Assembly (NCBI RefSeq): GCF_001969815.1
Contig: NZ_MRBK01000005.1
Location: 1-64,000, forward strand
From: Bacillus swezeyi
GTDB taxonomy: Bacteria; Bacillota; Bacilli; Bacillales; Bacillaceae
Direction of reading: 5' to 3'
DNA length: 64,000 bases
Of the stretch, positions 27,443-37,423 are shown in pieces; the stretch's first letter is position 1, and each line of letters begins with the position of its first letter. The translations under genes and the position numbers were made by a program. Under the pieces are notes generated by a model, which was given only the letters and a program-made list of their open reading frames with translations, was not told where the DNA came from and ran no database searches.

Positions 27443-28417
27443 TTACTCCCCCTCCTCATATAAGAAACATCTGACAGACCGGCCGTCCGGCAAGGTTTTA
27501 AGGCTCGGCTGCGAGCCCCAGCATTTATCGATTGCGCTCGGACATCTCGGCGCAAAACGGCAGCCCGCCGGAAGATTGTCAGGCGTGGGCACGTTTCCTT
27601 TAATGGCAGTTAATGTTTCAATCGAGCCGTCTATTACCGGAATGGAATTCAGCAGTCCTTTTGTGTACGGATGCAGGGGTTCATCAAATAGTTCATCTAC
27701 TGCCGCGTTTTCAACAACTTGTCCGCAATACATGACGATCACGCGGTCTGCGATTTCAGACACTACGCCAAGATCATGGGTAATGAGAAGAATCGATGTA
27801 TCCAATTTGTCGCACAAGTCTTTCATCAGCTCTAATACTTGGGCTTGAATCGTAACATCAAGCGCTGTCGTCGGTTCATCGGCGATGAGCAGCTTCGGAT
27901 TGCAGCTGAGGGCGATCGCGATCATCACCCTTTGTCTCATGCCGCCTGACAAACGGTGCGGGAAGTCCTTCATCAGCTGTTCGGCTCTTGAAAAGCCGAC
28001 AAGCTTCAGCAGCTCGACCGCTTTCTTTCCGGCTTCTTTTTTCGAAAGCTTTTTATGATAGATCAATACCTCTGTGATTTGTTCGCCGATCGTTAAAACC
28101 GGATTGAGCGATGTCATCGGCTCCTGAAAAATCATAGAGATATCATTTCCGCGGATCTTGCATAAATCTTGTTCCTTGTATGTAACGAGGTCCCGGCCTT
28201 CCAGTTTAATAGAACCATTGATGATCCTGCCGCCGGAGCCCTCGACAAGTCCCATGATCGAGAGGGATGTGATGCTTTTTCCCGATCCTGATTCTCCTAC
28301 CAATGCAACGGTCTCTCCTTTTTTAATCGAAAAATCAACTCCGTCAACTGCAGGTATCGGCTGTTTTTTTCTGAAAAAATAAGTTTTTAGATCATTGATT
28401 TCCAGCAATGCGCTCAT
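27443..28417 (-). CDS. appD: Oligopeptide ABC transporter ATPase AppD
   Basis: A 324-residue ATPase, first gene of appDFABC. It has Walker A GESGSGKSI, signature SGGMRQR, Walker B LLIADEP and the Opp/Dpp C-terminal Cys motif (CRFAPRCPSA). The upstream region carries a sigma-A promoter and a candidate CodY box. Confidence 0.95.
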   Translation of the reverse strand: MSALLEINDLKTYFFRKKQPIPAVDGVDFSIKKGETVALVGESGSGKSITSLSIMGLVEGSGGRIINGSIKLEGRDLVTYKEQDLCKIRGNDISMIFQEPMTSLNPVLTIGEQITEVLIYHKKLSKKEAGKKAVELLKLVGFSRAEQLMKDFPHRLSGGMRQRVMIAIALSCNPKLLIADEPTTALDVTIQAQVLELMKDLCDKLDTSILLITHDLGVVSEIADRVIVMYCGQVVENAAVDELFDEPLHPYTKGLLNSIPVIDGSIETLTAIKGNVPTPDNLPAGCRFAPRCPSAIDKCWGSQPSLKTLPDGRSVRCFLYEEGE

Positions 28418-28478
28418 CCAGATTCCCCTTCCATAGACCAGAAGTTAAATATTATTAAAGAATCATATAATAAGACTG

Positions 28479-28493
28479 AATTATCTTAAAATT
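28479..28493 (-). promoter_or_regulatory. Candidate CodY box in the app leader
   Basis: AATTATCTTAAAATT (plus strand) matches 13 of 15 positions of the near-palindromic CodY consensus AATTTTCWGAAAATT. It lies directly downstream of the predicted app transcription start, a position where CodY blocks transcription. Confidence 0.6.
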
Positions 28494-28503
28494 TTATAGT
28501 TGT

Positions 28504-28532
28504 ATATTATTACATAATCATTACAAAAGCAA
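28504..28532 (-). promoter_or_regulatory. Candidate sigma-A promoter of appDFABC
   Basis: On the minus strand TTGCTT and TAATAT are 17 bp apart, about 90 bases before appD. Confidence 0.5.
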
Positions 28533-28586
28533 GGAATTTTTAGATTTACTGTAATAATATTAATTTAATACCATAATTTTAATGTT

Positions 28587-29375
28587 TTAAAGCACTGGCT
28601 CTATAAAGGCTTCTGATGGAAGGGATATGACATCGGAAACTTTTAATTTTTTTTTCGACAAATATTTTTTCACAATATTGTAACCGACAGCATATCCGAG
28701 CATATCTGGATAATAACCTTTTCCGAATAAAATATTGGAGAATAGTCTTCCTTCATGTCGTTTCAGCTCGAAATGCGGCTTGATCAGGCGGTTCTGAAAA
28801 TGGTCGAGCTGTTTTTCTGAATAAATTGACGTCCATCCGGCGATTTCTGACTCTCCGAAACGTTCATAAACAGCATTTTCCGCAAGTCCTTCGAGTATGA
28901 TTGTATCAAGAAGCGTCATATCTTTTTCCTCTTTCGGCACATTTTCTAACCGGCAAACATGATTATATTCATGCGTCATGATGGCAGAAATGGCAGCTTG
29001 AGAAATATGGGAGGAAAGAAATAAGAACAGTTTATCTTGGAAAGCAAGGCCTGATTTAGATCCGAAATCGACGCGAATTCTCCGGTTCCTTTCATTGACG
29101 GGAAAAACGATAATCGGAACGTCGGGGCCGTTCCATCTTTTTCGCAGCAGCCGCTCTTCCCGTTTTACATGATGAAATATCCCCTTTTTTTCGAGCTCTT
29201 TCATCGTACGCCGGCCTTCCGCCCAAGAACGAAACATGCCGTGGGCTTGCAGATGGCTGACGAGAGACATGATATCCGCTTTTAGCGCTTCCTTAAAATA
29301 CGGAAGAAGACAGCTGGATAACTCCTGCATTGATGATGCTTTTTCCAGCCACTCATATGTCTTTTCGACGCTCAT
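28587..29375 (-). CDS. yjaZ: YjaZ, DUF2268 putative zinc-dependent protease
   Basis: A 262-residue protein with an HEYNH zinc motif (about residue 136) and a glutamate-containing helix downstream (LEGLAENAVYERFGE), the pattern of a gluzincin-like peptidase. Neither membrane segment nor signal peptide is seen. ATG 29375 lies behind AAGGAG. Its substrate is unknown. It sits between the app operon and fabF as in B. subtilis. Confidence 0.85.
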   Translation of the reverse strand: MSVEKTYEWLEKASSMQELSSCLLPYFKEALKADIMSLVSHLQAHGMFRSWAEGRRTMKELEKKGIFHHVKREERLLRKRWNGPDVPIIVFPVNERNRRIRVDFGSKSGLAFQDKLFLFLSSHISQAAISAIMTHEYNHVCRLENVPKEEKDMTLLDTIILEGLAENAVYERFGESEIAGWTSIYSEKQLDHFQNRLIKPHFELKRHEGRLFSNILFGKGYYPDMLGYAVGYNIVKKYLSKKKLKVSDVISLPSEAFIEPVL

Positions 29376-29460
29376 CTCCGATCACTCCTTTTCATTCACC
29401 TGTATGATATGCAGGCGCAAAAAAACGGCTACCAACTATGTGGCAGCCGTTTTCAAAGAG

Positions 29461-30699
29461 CTATTCGTATTTTTTAAAGATCAGTGTTGCATTGTGCCCG
29501 CCGAAACCAAGCGAATTGCTGAGCACAACATTTACGTCCTGACGACGTGCTTGATCGGGAACATAATCCAAATCACAATCTTCATCAGGCGTTTCAATAT
29601 TGATTGTCGGAGGTATGATTCCTTCTTTAATGGCGAGCACTGAGAAAATCGCTTCGATTCCTCCCGCAGCGCCGAGCAGATGGCCTGTCATCGATTTTGT
29701 CGAGCTGACGGCAAGCTTGTACGCGTGCTCTCCAAAAACTTCTTTAATGGCGATCGTTTCAAATTTATCGTTGTACGGCGTACTTGTTCCGTGCGCATTG
29801 ATATAATCTACCGCTTCAGGAGCCAGACCCGAATCTTTAATTGCCTCTTTCATAGCTCTGACGCCGCCTTCTCCGTTTGGCGCAGGCGCGGTGATATGAT
29901 ATGCATCTCCGGTTGAACCGTAGCCGACCACTTCCGCATAAATGTGGGCGCCCCTGTTTAATGCATGCTCAAGTTCCTCAAGAACAACGATTCCCGCACC
30001 TTCTCCCATGACGAAGCCATCGCGGTTTTTGTCAAATGGACGGCTTGCCGTTTTCGGATCTGGATTGGTAGAGAGCGCTTTATTGGCGGAAAAGCCTGCG
30101 AATGACATTCTTGTCAGCGGTGCTTCCGTTCCGCCCGAGATCATCACATCAGCGTCGCCGCGCTGGATCACTTTGAAAGCATCTCCAATGGAATTCGTAC
30201 CTGTCGCGCACGCCGTAACCGTACATGAGTTGACGCCTTTTGCACCGAGTGCGATTGAAATTTGGCCTGTTGCCATATCAGGAATCATCATCGGTACAAA
30301 AAACGGGCTGACCCGTCTCGGCCCTTTTGTTAAAAATGTTTCAAACTGCTGTTCAAGCGTTTCAAGGCCGCCGATGCCGGAACCGACCCAGACGCCGACT
30401 CTGTCGGCAATTTTATCGTTGATGTCAAGCTTGGCGTCTTCGACAGCCATTTTTGCTGACACCACGGCATATTGCGTGAACCGGTCCATTTTTCTTGCTT
30501 CTTTTTTATCCATGTAATCTTCTATTTTAAAATCTTTCAATTCTGCGGCCACTTTGGCAGGATACTCATCCGCATTTACCCGTGTAATCGGCCCGACGCC
30601 GGAAACTCCGTCAACCGCATTGTTCCAGCTCGTTTTGACGTCATTACCAAGAGGTGATAAAGCTCCTAATCCGGTAATGACTACTCTTTTACTATTCAT
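29461..30699 (-). CDS. fabF: 3-oxoacyl-ACP synthase II (KAS II)
   Basis: A 412-residue condensing enzyme that elongates acyl-ACP with malonyl-ACP. The Cys-His-His triad is visible: Cys in TACATGTNS (about 163), His in [11 protein letters not shown] (about 302) and His in [12 protein letters not shown] (about 339). ATG 30699 gives the canonical length and follows GGTGAGGTG. It is co-transcribed with fabHA 21 bases upstream and is the cerulenin target in B. subtilis. Confidence 0.97.
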   Translation of the reverse strand: MNSKRVVITGLGALSPLGNDVKTSWNNAVDGVSGVGPITRVNADEYPAKVAAELKDFKIEDYMDKKEARKMDRFTQYAVVSAKMAVEDAKLDINDKIADRVGVWVGSGIGGLETLEQQFETFLTKGPRRVSPFFVPMMIPDMATGQISIALGAKGVNSCTVTACATGTNSIGDAFKVIQRGDADVMISGGTEAPLTRMSFAGFSANKALSTNPDPKTASRPFDKNRDGFVMGEGAGIVVLEELEHALNRGAHIYAEVVGYGSTGDAYHITAPAPNGEGGVRAMKEAIKDSGLAPEAVDYINAHGTSTPYNDKFETIAIKEVFGEHAYKLAVSSTKSMTGHLLGAAGGIEAIFSVLAIKEGIIPPTINIETPDEDCDLDYVPDQARRQDVNVVLSNSLGFGGHNATLIFKKYE

Positions 30700-30720
30700 A
30701 AGTTGCACCTCACCTTTCTT

Positions 30721-31659
30721 CTAGCGGCCCCAGCGCATGGCAATGGCTCCCCATGTCAAGCCTCCGCCGAAACCGACCATAACAATGACGTCACCGTCTT
30801 TAATTTTACCAGCTTCCAGCTCTTCCACAAGTGAAATCGGAATCGAAGCAGCTGATGTGTTTCCATATTTATGAACCGTTTTAGACATTTTTTCAATCGG
30901 AAGCTCTAAACGTTCGCGCGCCGCCTCCATGATTCGGATGTTGGCCTGATGGGGCACCAAAAAGTCGACATCCTCTTTTAACAAACCCGCTTTTTCAATG
31001 ACGTTTACACTGGATTCTCCCATTTGGCGGACGGCAAATTTGAACACTTCTCTGCCATGCATGATTGTATGATCTTTTTCATCCAAGTACAAGTGCTTTC
31101 CGCCTCTTCCGTCTGCGCCAAGCTCAAAAGAAAGAATGCCTTTGTCGTCGCTGACAGGCCCGACAACCGCTGCTCCCGCTCCGTCTCCGAATAAAACGGC
31201 CGTGTTGCGGTCATCCCAGTCCGTAATGCTTGAGAGCTTTTCGACCCCGATGACAAGCACATGCTTATATGTTTCGGCCTCAATAAACTGTTTTCCAGTG
31301 ACAAGGCCGTACATAAAACCGGCGCAGGCTGCACTGATATCCATCGCACACGCGTTGAATGCGCCGAGCTTTTCTTGAATCATGCAGGACACTGTCGGAA
31401 ATGCCTGATCAGGAGTAACGGTGGCGACGAGAATCATATCAAGATCTTCCGCCTCAATGCGTGCATCTTCCATCGCTTTTTTTGCGGCGGCGACAGCCAT
31501 ATCAGACGTCATTTCGTCTTCGGCTGCGATTCTTCTTTCTTCTATTCCTGTTCTTGTACGAATCCACTCGTCAGAAGTTTCAACCATTTTTTCCAAGTCG
31601 AAATTAGTCAGCACTTTTTCAGGGATATACCGGCCAATTCCAATAATTCCAGCTTTCAT
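30721..31659 (-). CDS. fabHA: 3-oxoacyl-ACP synthase III (KAS III) FabHA
   Basis: A 312-residue enzyme that starts fatty-acid synthesis by condensing acyl-CoA, including branched primers, with malonyl-ACP. The Cys-His-Asn triad is in AACAGF (about 113), HQANIRI (about 238) and GNTSAASI (about 268). ATG 31659 lies eight bases after AAAGGAG. It is first in fabHA-fabF and has a FapR operator in its promoter. Confidence 0.96.
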   Translation of the reverse strand: MKAGIIGIGRYIPEKVLTNFDLEKMVETSDEWIRTRTGIEERRIAAEDEMTSDMAVAAAKKAMEDARIEAEDLDMILVATVTPDQAFPTVSCMIQEKLGAFNACAMDISAACAGFMYGLVTGKQFIEAETYKHVLVIGVEKLSSITDWDDRNTAVLFGDGAGAAVVGPVSDDKGILSFELGADGRGGKHLYLDEKDHTIMHGREVFKFAVRQMGESSVNVIEKAGLLKEDVDFLVPHQANIRIMEAARERLELPIEKMSKTVHKYGNTSAASIPISLVEELEAGKIKDGDVIVMVGFGGGLTWGAIAMRWGR

Positions 31660-31710
31660 AGGAAAGACTCCTTTATTCATGATTTTTTCCAACTAATGTT
31701 ATGAGTAATT

Positions 31711-31729
31711 ATTAGTATCTGGTACTAAT
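31711..31729 (-). promoter_or_regulatory. FapR operator of fabHA-fabF
   Basis: ATTAGTATCTGGTACTAAT is a near-perfect inverted repeat matching the FapR consensus. It overlaps the end of the -10 element. FapR is released by malonyl-CoA, so the operon is induced when precursor accumulates. Confidence 0.9.
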
Positions 31730-31756
31730 CCTACCCTATTTTTTTTCAGTTGGCAA
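31728..31756 (-). promoter_or_regulatory. Promoter of fabHA-fabF
   Basis: TTGCCA and TAGGAT hexamers lie 17 bp apart on the minus strand, with the FapR operator directly downstream. Confidence 0.7.
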
Positions 31757-31828
31757 TATATCCGTCTAATCTATTAGACCAAGACCTTCATATAGTAGTG
31801 GTATATAGAGTAAAGGAGGCTTTGAAGG

Positions 31829-32077
31829 ATGGCGAATGACGATTTTTTCACGAAGATGATGTTCGGCACAAATGTGCCAAACAGCCGTGAAGAACAGGAT
31901 GACGCTACACAGGATGGCGTGACAGCTGATGAAGAAGCTGAATCCGCACAGCAGCCTGATTACATGCATGTCATGAACCAGGTCGGACAAATTATGGATT
32001 CGATTGATGAGCTGAAACCGTTTTTTAAAGAAATCGGATCAGTGGTCAGCGCTATAAAAAATAAGATCTCCATGTGA
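31829..32077 (+). CDS. yjzB: Small conserved protein YjzB
   Basis: An 82-residue acidic hydrophilic protein (Asp/Glu/Gln-rich middle, amphipathic C-terminus) of unknown function, located between comZ and fabHA as in B. subtilis. It starts at ATG 31829 after AAAGGAGG. No motif was recognised. Confidence 0.8.
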   Translation: MANDDFFTKMMFGTNVPNSREEQDDATQDGVTADEEAESAQQPDYMHVMNQVGQIMDSIDELKPFFKEIGSVVSAIKNKISM

Positions 32078-32107
32078 AAAGCCACTTCCCATAAAAAGTG
32101 GCTTTTC
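32077..32107. terminator. Bidirectional terminator yjzB / comZ
   Basis: An 11-bp stem AAAAGCCACTT / AAGTGGCTTTT, overlapping the yjzB stop and serving both convergent genes. Confidence 0.75.
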
Positions 32108-32130
32108 ACCCATGTGTTTTTTAGTCTGTT

Positions 32131-32316
32131 TTAAGCGTCTGACCCAGCATCTGCTTTCCCGAGTTCATAAGCTTCCGCCATGACTTTTGTAAATAAATCC
32201 ATAAACGGCTGAAGCATCTCCGGTGAAAGCTCAATTCCCGCCTTCTCCATTTCTTCTTTCGCTTCTGGAATGTATTTCATGGCAATTTGTAAAAATTCCA
32301 TTGATTTTTCGTGCAT
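32131..32316 (-). CDS. comZ: ComZ, late-competence negative regulator
   Basis: A 61-residue protein very similar to B. subtilis ComZ, which represses the comG operon. Helical, with a leucine-rich heptad pattern. ATG 32316 follows GAGGTGATT, which overlaps the med end. It forms the med-comZ operon. Confidence 0.9.
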   Translation of the reverse strand: MHEKSMEFLQIAMKYIPEAKEEMEKAGIELSPEMLQPFMDLFTKVMAEAYELGKADAGSDA

Positions 32317-32329
32317 CTGAATCACCTCA

Positions 32330-33280
32330 TTATTCATTTGGCAGTTTGTTTGTGTTTTTGTATTGTTCGATCAGCCCTTTGATCTCTTCTTGAAATGATG
32401 GATCGACGACCGGGCTGAACGCGCCCATTTCTATGACGCCCTCCTGCATGTCGAAGGTTCGCCGGCCTCCTTTAAGCGCTCCTCTATTAAATTCGTCGGC
32501 GGTGAGTTCGTAAGCCTCGTCAACATGCTGGATGGTGCTTGTCAAAACGACGTTTTCCCCCAACTCCGACTGGTCGCTTACATAGCCTATGGCGTACAAA
32601 CCGTCTTTTTTGATTTGTTCAATGACAGGGACATTATACCCGTCTCCGGCGGGATACACAACATCCGCGCCGGCCTTTTTCATTTTTTCATACAGTTCCA
32701 CGGCTTTTTCAGCATCATCCCACTGTCCTGCATACTCAGTGATAACCTCGATGTTCGGATCAACGTATTGCGCGCCTTCAATGAATCCTTTCACTTCAGG
32801 CTGCCACTTTTGCGTCGCAAGCACGCCGATTTTCTTTGATTTTGACTCGTGGGCGGCCGTCATTCCGCCGAAAAACCCCATCGCTTTTCCTTCAAGGGAG
32901 ATGCTTGTCACATTGTCATGCTCAGCCTTGCTGTTCATTAAGACAAAATGAATATCGGGATAGTCCTTGCATATGTCATTAAATATTTTTTCATATTCGC
33001 TTCCATGTCCATAGATTAAATTGACGCCTTTTTTACGAAAATCCTCTACAGCCATTTTGATTGCTGCTTCATTGTCAATCCCTTCTTTATAGTAGACATC
33101 GACATTGAAAACAGACTGTATTCTTAATAAGCCTTTATATCCTTTCGTTCCCCATACTTGATCACTTATTGTATCAGGGACAAGCAACCCGACTTTTTCA
33201 ATTTTCCCTGTCAGCGGCGATGATCCGCAGCCGCCCAGAACAAAGAGAATCAAAAAAATCACGCCTAGCCTGTACACCAT
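32330..33280 (-). CDS. med: Positive regulator of comK, Med (BMP-family lipoprotein)
   Basis: A 316-residue lipoprotein (lipobox LGGC, Cys18) of the basic-membrane-protein family of substrate-binding proteins. In B. subtilis Med raises comK expression post-transcriptionally by an unclear route. No ABC partner genes are adjacent. It starts at ATG 33280 after GGGAG and lies 13 bases before comZ. Confidence 0.93.
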   Translation of the reverse strand: MVYRLGVIFLILFVLGGCGSSPLTGKIEKVGLLVPDTISDQVWGTKGYKGLLRIQSVFNVDVYYKEGIDNEAAIKMAVEDFRKKGVNLIYGHGSEYEKIFNDICKDYPDIHFVLMNSKAEHDNVTSISLEGKAMGFFGGMTAAHESKSKKIGVLATQKWQPEVKGFIEGAQYVDPNIEVITEYAGQWDDAEKAVELYEKMKKAGADVVYPAGDGYNVPVIEQIKKDGLYAIGYVSDQSELGENVVLTSTIQHVDEAYELTADEFNRGALKGGRRTFDMQEGVIEMGAFSPVVDPSFQEEIKGLIEQYKNTNKLPNE

Positions 33281-33367
33281 GCCATGTTCAACTCCCTTTC
33301 AAAACAAACAAGCAAATCTAATCTATCTTTATTGTATCCTTTCAAGTGCAAATAAGGAAGATCTTTC

Positions 33368-33943
33368 TTATTTTTTGTCGAAAAATGTAGACATTTGTCT
33401 TTTCCATTCCTCAATTATGGCATCCGCCTCTTCTGCTGTCGTTTGCTGTTTGAACTGCAATCCTGAGGGATCGTTTTGAGCTGTGTAAACGGCGAGCTGA
33501 GCTGCTATGTCATCCACAAAAAAACACGATTCCCTTTGTACACCGTCATCTTCCCGGACGTCCCACGGACCGTACATGTCCGGGAGAACGATGATGTCCG
33601 CGCCTTTTTGTTCAAAACGCTCTCTTAAATCCTCTACCATTTGATGCTTATAGACAAATAGAAAAACAGGCTTGTTTTGAATCAAGTCATCGAGCTCTTC
33701 ATCAAGCATGCAGCCTGTATATTGGATAAAAACCTTATCATACTCGGTTTCAGGCTCTTTTTCAATCATGCGGAAATGTTGGTTTCTCACCAGCCACATC
33801 AGCCGCTCTTCAAGGTAAAGCCGTTTGGTTTCATCGCTCGGATCATCTAATTTGACCCCAATGTCTACGCCCTCTTCAAGAAGACATTCGCAAAATGAAA
33901 GGCCGAAGAATTCATCTGCTCCATACACCAGCGCGGATTTCAT
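33368..33943 (-). CDS. yjaV: YjaV, nucleoside-sugar-epimerase-like protein
   Basis: A 191-residue protein with a degenerate Rossmann-type N-terminus (ALVYGADEFFGLSF). The epimerase catalytic YxxxK is not evident, so an enzyme function is doubtful. ATG 33943 after AAAGGTGG gives the expected length. Function unknown. It lies between med and yjaU as in B. subtilis. Confidence 0.8.
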   Translation of the reverse strand: MKSALVYGADEFFGLSFCECLLEEGVDIGVKLDDPSDETKRLYLEERLMWLVRNQHFRMIEKEPETEYDKVFIQYTGCMLDEELDDLIQNKPVFLFVYKHQMVEDLRERFEQKGADIIVLPDMYGPWDVREDDGVQRESCFFVDDIAAQLAVYTAQNDPSGLQFKQQTTAEEADAIIEEWKRQMSTFFDKK

Positions 33944-34024
33944 ATGCCAGACCACCTTTCGATTCAGCTGTTCTGCCAAGTAAAAACAGCCCTGATCAAA
34001 AACGGGCTGCTATCATTCTATTCT

Positions 34025-34759
34025 CTATAATACTTTTTCATGCCTTTTGAAAAAATGAGCGATCGCCGAATAGATGCGCTGCGGATGATCAAATAAGTGC
34101 AGGGTCAGCCCCACTTGATAATCGCCTTTTTTCTGACGCTCCTCAAACGTTTTTGCATGGATCATATACGGATATGAAGAACCGTTCAGCCTTTGCCAAA
34201 TATGGACAGGCACAAGATTGTGATAAGGGGATATGCTTTTGAACGGGTAATCGGCGGCCTCTCGTTCAGAAATACCGTAGCTGTCTGCAATCTCTTTAAT
34301 AAACTGCTTATAAAAAAATTTATTGTCTTTTTCCCTTTGATGTTGAGCCTGAAGATCGAGGCAAGGATTAAGCATCGCTGCAGAACGTATTTGATCCGGA
34401 ATCGAGCGGAGAAGTTCATCAGCTACGAGAGCGCCTGTTCCCTCTGCCAGCAGATGAATTTTTTCATTTAAAATCTCCTGCCTGAACACATAGTGAATCA
34501 GCTGCTTCGCGTAATGAACCGCTTTTTCGGAGCCCCAGTGCCTGCCGAATAAATTGCTGTTCACAAGCGTGTAGCCCTGGTTTCTTAAACTTGTCAGAAG
34601 CTGATTTCTGCCGTGATGCTGCATCCAAAAGCTCGATTCTTCCCCGACGAAATGGTTGCGGTCGCCGAAAATAAAAACCGCAAAACCGTTTGGTCTGTAT
34701 GGAAGATGAATCACGTTCCATTCTGAGCCGACTTTGAAAAAACGTTCAGTTATTTTCAT
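34025..34759 (-). CDS. yjaU: YjaU, alpha/beta-hydrolase-like protein
   Basis: A 244-residue protein. The pattern [15 protein letters not shown] (about residues 106-120) resembles the nucleophile elbow of alpha/beta hydrolases, but the expected Ser is Gly-Thr here, so catalysis is uncertain. ATG 34759 is chosen for GGAGG upstream and known family length. Function unknown. Confidence 0.78.
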   Translation of the reverse strand: MKITERFFKVGSEWNVIHLPYRPNGFAVFIFGDRNHFVGEESSFWMQHHGRNQLLTSLRNQGYTLVNSNLFGRHWGSEKAVHYAKQLIHYVFRQEILNEKIHLLAEGTGALVADELLRSIPDQIRSAAMLNPCLDLQAQHQREKDNKFFYKQFIKEIADSYGISEREAADYPFKSISPYHNLVPVHIWQRLNGSSYPYMIHAKTFEERQKKGDYQVGLTLHLFDHPQRIYSAIAHFFKRHEKVL

Positions 34760-34999
34760 CGCTTGCCTGCCTCCTTCCTGCCGTAATCTGCTCATTATTT
34801 TATGTAGAGAACGGATCAAACGAATAAGGAAAAGTCCCAGTCGCAAGATGAAAATGAATTTTTAATAAATCTCCCATTCTGATATTTCTGAAAAAAAGTG
34901 TTGAAAGCCTTATCTTGTTCACTAAAATGCCCTTTCTCGTTTACTTTATGTGTGGTATGATAAGTTTTAGAATTGAATGCGAAGGACGAGGTGTGAAAC

Positions 35000-35185
35000 G
35001 TGCGTTTTGTCATGACTTTTATTTGGACATTTGTTTTGACGCAAATGGCCTGCTACATTGTCGGCGCCATGAACGGTGCTGCATATGACTTTCAGACCAG
35101 TTCAATTATGGGCGTGATCATCACTGTAGCCGTTATTGTTCTTGGAGAAATTATGCCTGTTAAACAGGATGCGAGTCAACATTAA
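35000..35185 (+). CDS. yjzD: YjzD, DUF2929 small membrane protein
   Basis: A 61-residue protein with two membrane segments (about 4-25 and 34-52). It starts at GTG 35000 after GAGGTG. In B. subtilis it is linked to poly-gamma/undecaprenyl or fatty-acid stress only loosely; function is unknown. It is followed by two terminator hairpins. Confidence 0.85.
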   Translation: MRFVMTFIWTFVLTQMACYIVGAMNGAAYDFQTSSIMGVIITVAVIVLGEIMPVKQDASQH

Positions 35186-35212
35186 AAACCCTGCTTTAAA
35201 GCGGGGTTTTTG
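35184..35212 (+). terminator. Terminator of yjzD
   Basis: Stem AAAACCCTGC / GCGGGGTTTT with one G-T pair and a T run. Confidence 0.8.
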
Positions 35213-35231
35213 TTTTCTCGAACTTTGATGT

Positions 35232-35262
35232 ACAGCCGTCCAAAAAAGGACGGCTGTTTTTT
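35232..35262 (+). terminator. Second terminator between yjzD and yjzC
   Basis: A perfect 10-bp stem ACAGCCGTCC / GGACGGCTGT followed by six T. Confidence 0.85.
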
Positions 35263-35440
35263 ATGGCTTTCTTTTATATGTCCAAAGTCGGTTATGGTTG
35301 GAGTTCTCAGGGAAAAATTCACCGGCTGACAATTTGATTTGCTGCGGATTTTTCACCATGCTCCCTGTTTCTCCGATTTCAACATATACACCATTGTTAG
35401 GCGCTTTTTGGCCCGGGCGGAATTGATGCTGCTGTCCCAT
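35261..35440 (-). CDS. yjzC: YjzC small conserved protein
   Basis: A 59-residue hydrophilic protein, almost identical in plan to B. subtilis YjzC (GQQHQFRPGQKAPNNGVYVE). ATG 35440 follows AAGGGGTG. Function unknown. Confidence 0.85.
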   Translation of the reverse strand: MGQQHQFRPGQKAPNNGVYVEIGETGSMVKNPQQIKLSAGEFFPENSNHNRLWTYKRKP

Positions 35441-35622
35441 ATGTTTCACCCCTTTTTAGAGATTAGATTGCCCTGTTCCGGAGAAAAACATGTTTATTTT
35501 ATCTTTACATTCATTTGTTTTATGTAGTTTAATGTAAAAAGCGCTTGAATATTGAAACTAACCGCCTTTTCTTACCGTCTGTTAAAAGGGCGTCAGATTC
35601 ACTTTAGAAACGGAGGAGAAAA

Positions 35623-36435
35623 ATGGATTTTTTAATGATGATAAAGTATATCCTTTTGGGGCTGCTGCAGGGATTTACCGAACCGATCCCAGTCTCATCA
35701 AGCGGACACCTCGTGCTGGCACAGCATTTTTTAGGCTTGGAAATTGAAGGGTTCAGCTTTGAACTTTTGATGAATGCAGGCTCTTTGATTGCCGTTTTGC
35801 TCGTTTATAAAAATGATATCATTCGACTGGCAACAAACGGATTGTCCTATGTGGCGGCAAAAAATGAAAAAGGAAAAGCCGATTTCAGATTTATCGTTTA
35901 TTTGATCATTGCAACGATTCCCGCAGGTGTCGTCGGCGTTTTATTTGACGACGAAATTTCCGCTTTCTTTAAAGACGGTGTGCGGATCACCGCTGTCACA
36001 CTGCTGATCACAGGTTTGGCATTGTTTTTGATTCGAAATCTGCGCGGACGGAAAAACGATGGGGAAATGAGATTGAAAGACGCCGTGATCATCGGACTTT
36101 CGCAAATGATTGCACTCGTCCCCGGCATCAGCCGTTCAGGAGCGACGATTGTACCGGCCATGGCGCTCGGACTCAAATCAGATACTGCGCTGCGCTTTTC
36201 ATTTTTATTGTACATACCAATCAGTCTGGGCGGAACCATTTTAAGCATTACCGACATTTTTCAAGATCCGCGTTTATCAGAGCTTTTCCTTCCTTATTTG
36301 TTTGCGTTCATCGCATCCATTATTGCCACATATTTTTCATTGCGCTGGTTCATGAATATTATGGCGAAAGGGAATTTGATTTATTTCTCAATCTACTGCT
36401 TTATCATCGGTATCGCGGTATTCATCTTCGCATAA
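35623..36435 (+). CDS. uppP: Undecaprenyl-diphosphatase (BacA/UppP family)
   Basis: A 270-residue membrane protein with about eight hydrophobic segments. Both BacA signatures are visible: a Glu/Ser-rich region ([13 protein letters not shown], residues about 17-29) and PGISRSG (about 167-173). It dephosphorylates undecaprenyl pyrophosphate to recycle the lipid carrier for wall synthesis, and confers bacitracin tolerance in the family. ATG 35623 follows GGAGGAG. B. subtilis has no such gene between yjzC and argF. It may be an additional paralogue. Confidence 0.9.
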   Translation: MDFLMMIKYILLGLLQGFTEPIPVSSSGHLVLAQHFLGLEIEGFSFELLMNAGSLIAVLLVYKNDIIRLATNGLSYVAAKNEKGKADFRFIVYLIIATIPAGVVGVLFDDEISAFFKDGVRITAVTLLITGLALFLIRNLRGRKNDGEMRLKDAVIIGLSQMIALVPGISRSGATIVPAMALGLKSDTALRFSFLLYIPISLGGTILSITDIFQDPRLSELFLPYLFAFIASIIATYFSLRWFMNIMAKGNLIYFSIYCFIIGIAVFIFA

Positions 36436-36437
36436 AT

Positions 36438-36469
36438 AAAACTGCTGATCTTTTTGATCAGCAGTTTTT
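36438..36469. terminator. Bidirectional terminator uppP / argF
   Basis: A 13-bp stem AAAACTGCTGATC / GATCAGCAGTTTT between convergent genes, with T runs on both sides. Confidence 0.85.
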
Positions 36470-36472
36470 CGT

Positions 36473-37423
36473 TTAAGCAAGCAATGCTTTCAGCAAGGCT
36501 TTTTGCACATGAAGACGGTTTTCAGCCTGCTGGAATACGGCTGAATTCGGCCCGTCAATGATCTCCGCCGTGACTTCTTCTTCCCGGTGCGCCGGAAGAC
36601 AGTGCAGAAAGATGTAATCTGGTTTGGCGTGGGAGACGAGTGAGACGTTGACTTGATATGGTTTAAAGACATTCAGCCGTTCGTTTGCCTCTGCTTCCTG
36701 TCCCATGCTTGTGAAAACATCGGAATAAATGACATCAGCATTCTTGACAGCTGATTCGGGATCATGTGTAATGTTCACTTCCGCACCTGATTCTTCGGCA
36801 AATGTCTTGGCAAGCTGAACAACTTCCTGATCCGGTTCATAGCCTTTAGGCGATGCAATCGTAATGCTGCAGCCGACTTTTGCACAGGCGATTAAAAGCG
36901 AATGCGCGACATTGTTTCCATCTCCCACATAGACGGCTTTCAGTCCGTTCAAGGTTCCTTTCGTTTCTTGAATTGTCAAAAGATCTGCGAGCGCCTGGCA
37001 CGGATGAAAAAGGTCGGTCAAACCGTTGATAACCGGGACTTCCGCGTGCAGTGCAAGCTCTTCAACTTTTTCGTGTTCAAATGTGCGGATCATGATCGCA
37101 TCAACATAGCCTGACAGCACTTTTGCCGTATCAGCGATTGTTTCGCCTCTGCCGAGCTGCATGTCTTCGCTGCTTAAAAATAAGGCGCTTCCGCCAAGCT
37201 GAGCCATTCCCGCTTCAAACGAGACACGCGTTCTCGTCGATGATTTTTCAAAAATCATCGCCAATGTCTTTCCTTTAAAGACGTTTTGAATTTTATTTTG
37301 TTTCATGGCGGCTGCTTCCTGCAGCAAATAAAGGATCTCTTCTTTTGTAAAGTCCTTCAGGCTTAAAAAATCCTTGCCGGACAAATTGGTCTGCGGGGAC
37401 GCCCCGATGTTTACTGTAGACAT
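36473..37423 (-). CDS. argF: Ornithine carbamoyltransferase
   Basis: A 316-residue enzyme making citrulline from ornithine and carbamoyl phosphate. Motifs STRTR (about residue 61), HPCQ (about 140) and HCLPAHR (about 275) are intact. It starts at ATG 37423 after AAAGGAAG, overlapping the carB end by 13 bases, and is last in argCJBD-carAB-argF. Confidence 0.96.
   Translation of the reverse strand: MSTVNIGASPQTNLSGKDFLSLKDFTKEEILYLLQEAAAMKQNKIQNVFKGKTLAMIFEKSSTRTRVSFEAGMAQLGGSALFLSSEDMQLGRGETIADTAKVLSGYVDAIMIRTFEHEKVEELALHAEVPVINGLTDLFHPCQALADLLTIQETKGTLNGLKAVYVGDGNNVAHSLLIACAKVGCSITIASPKGYEPDQEVVQLAKTFAEESGAEVNITHDPESAVKNADVIYSDVFTSMGQEAEANERLNVFKPYQVNVSLVSHAKPDYIFLHCLPAHREEEVTAEIIDGPNSAVFQQAENRLHVQKALLKALLA

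Noticed and set aside
31766..31990. Minus-strand frame across yjzB
   Set aside because: It is antisense to yjzB, which has a good ribosome binding site and conserved position.
35520..35560. cre-like sequence before uppP
   Set aside because: AAAAAGCGCTTGAA has the CG core but wrong flanking spacing for the consensus.
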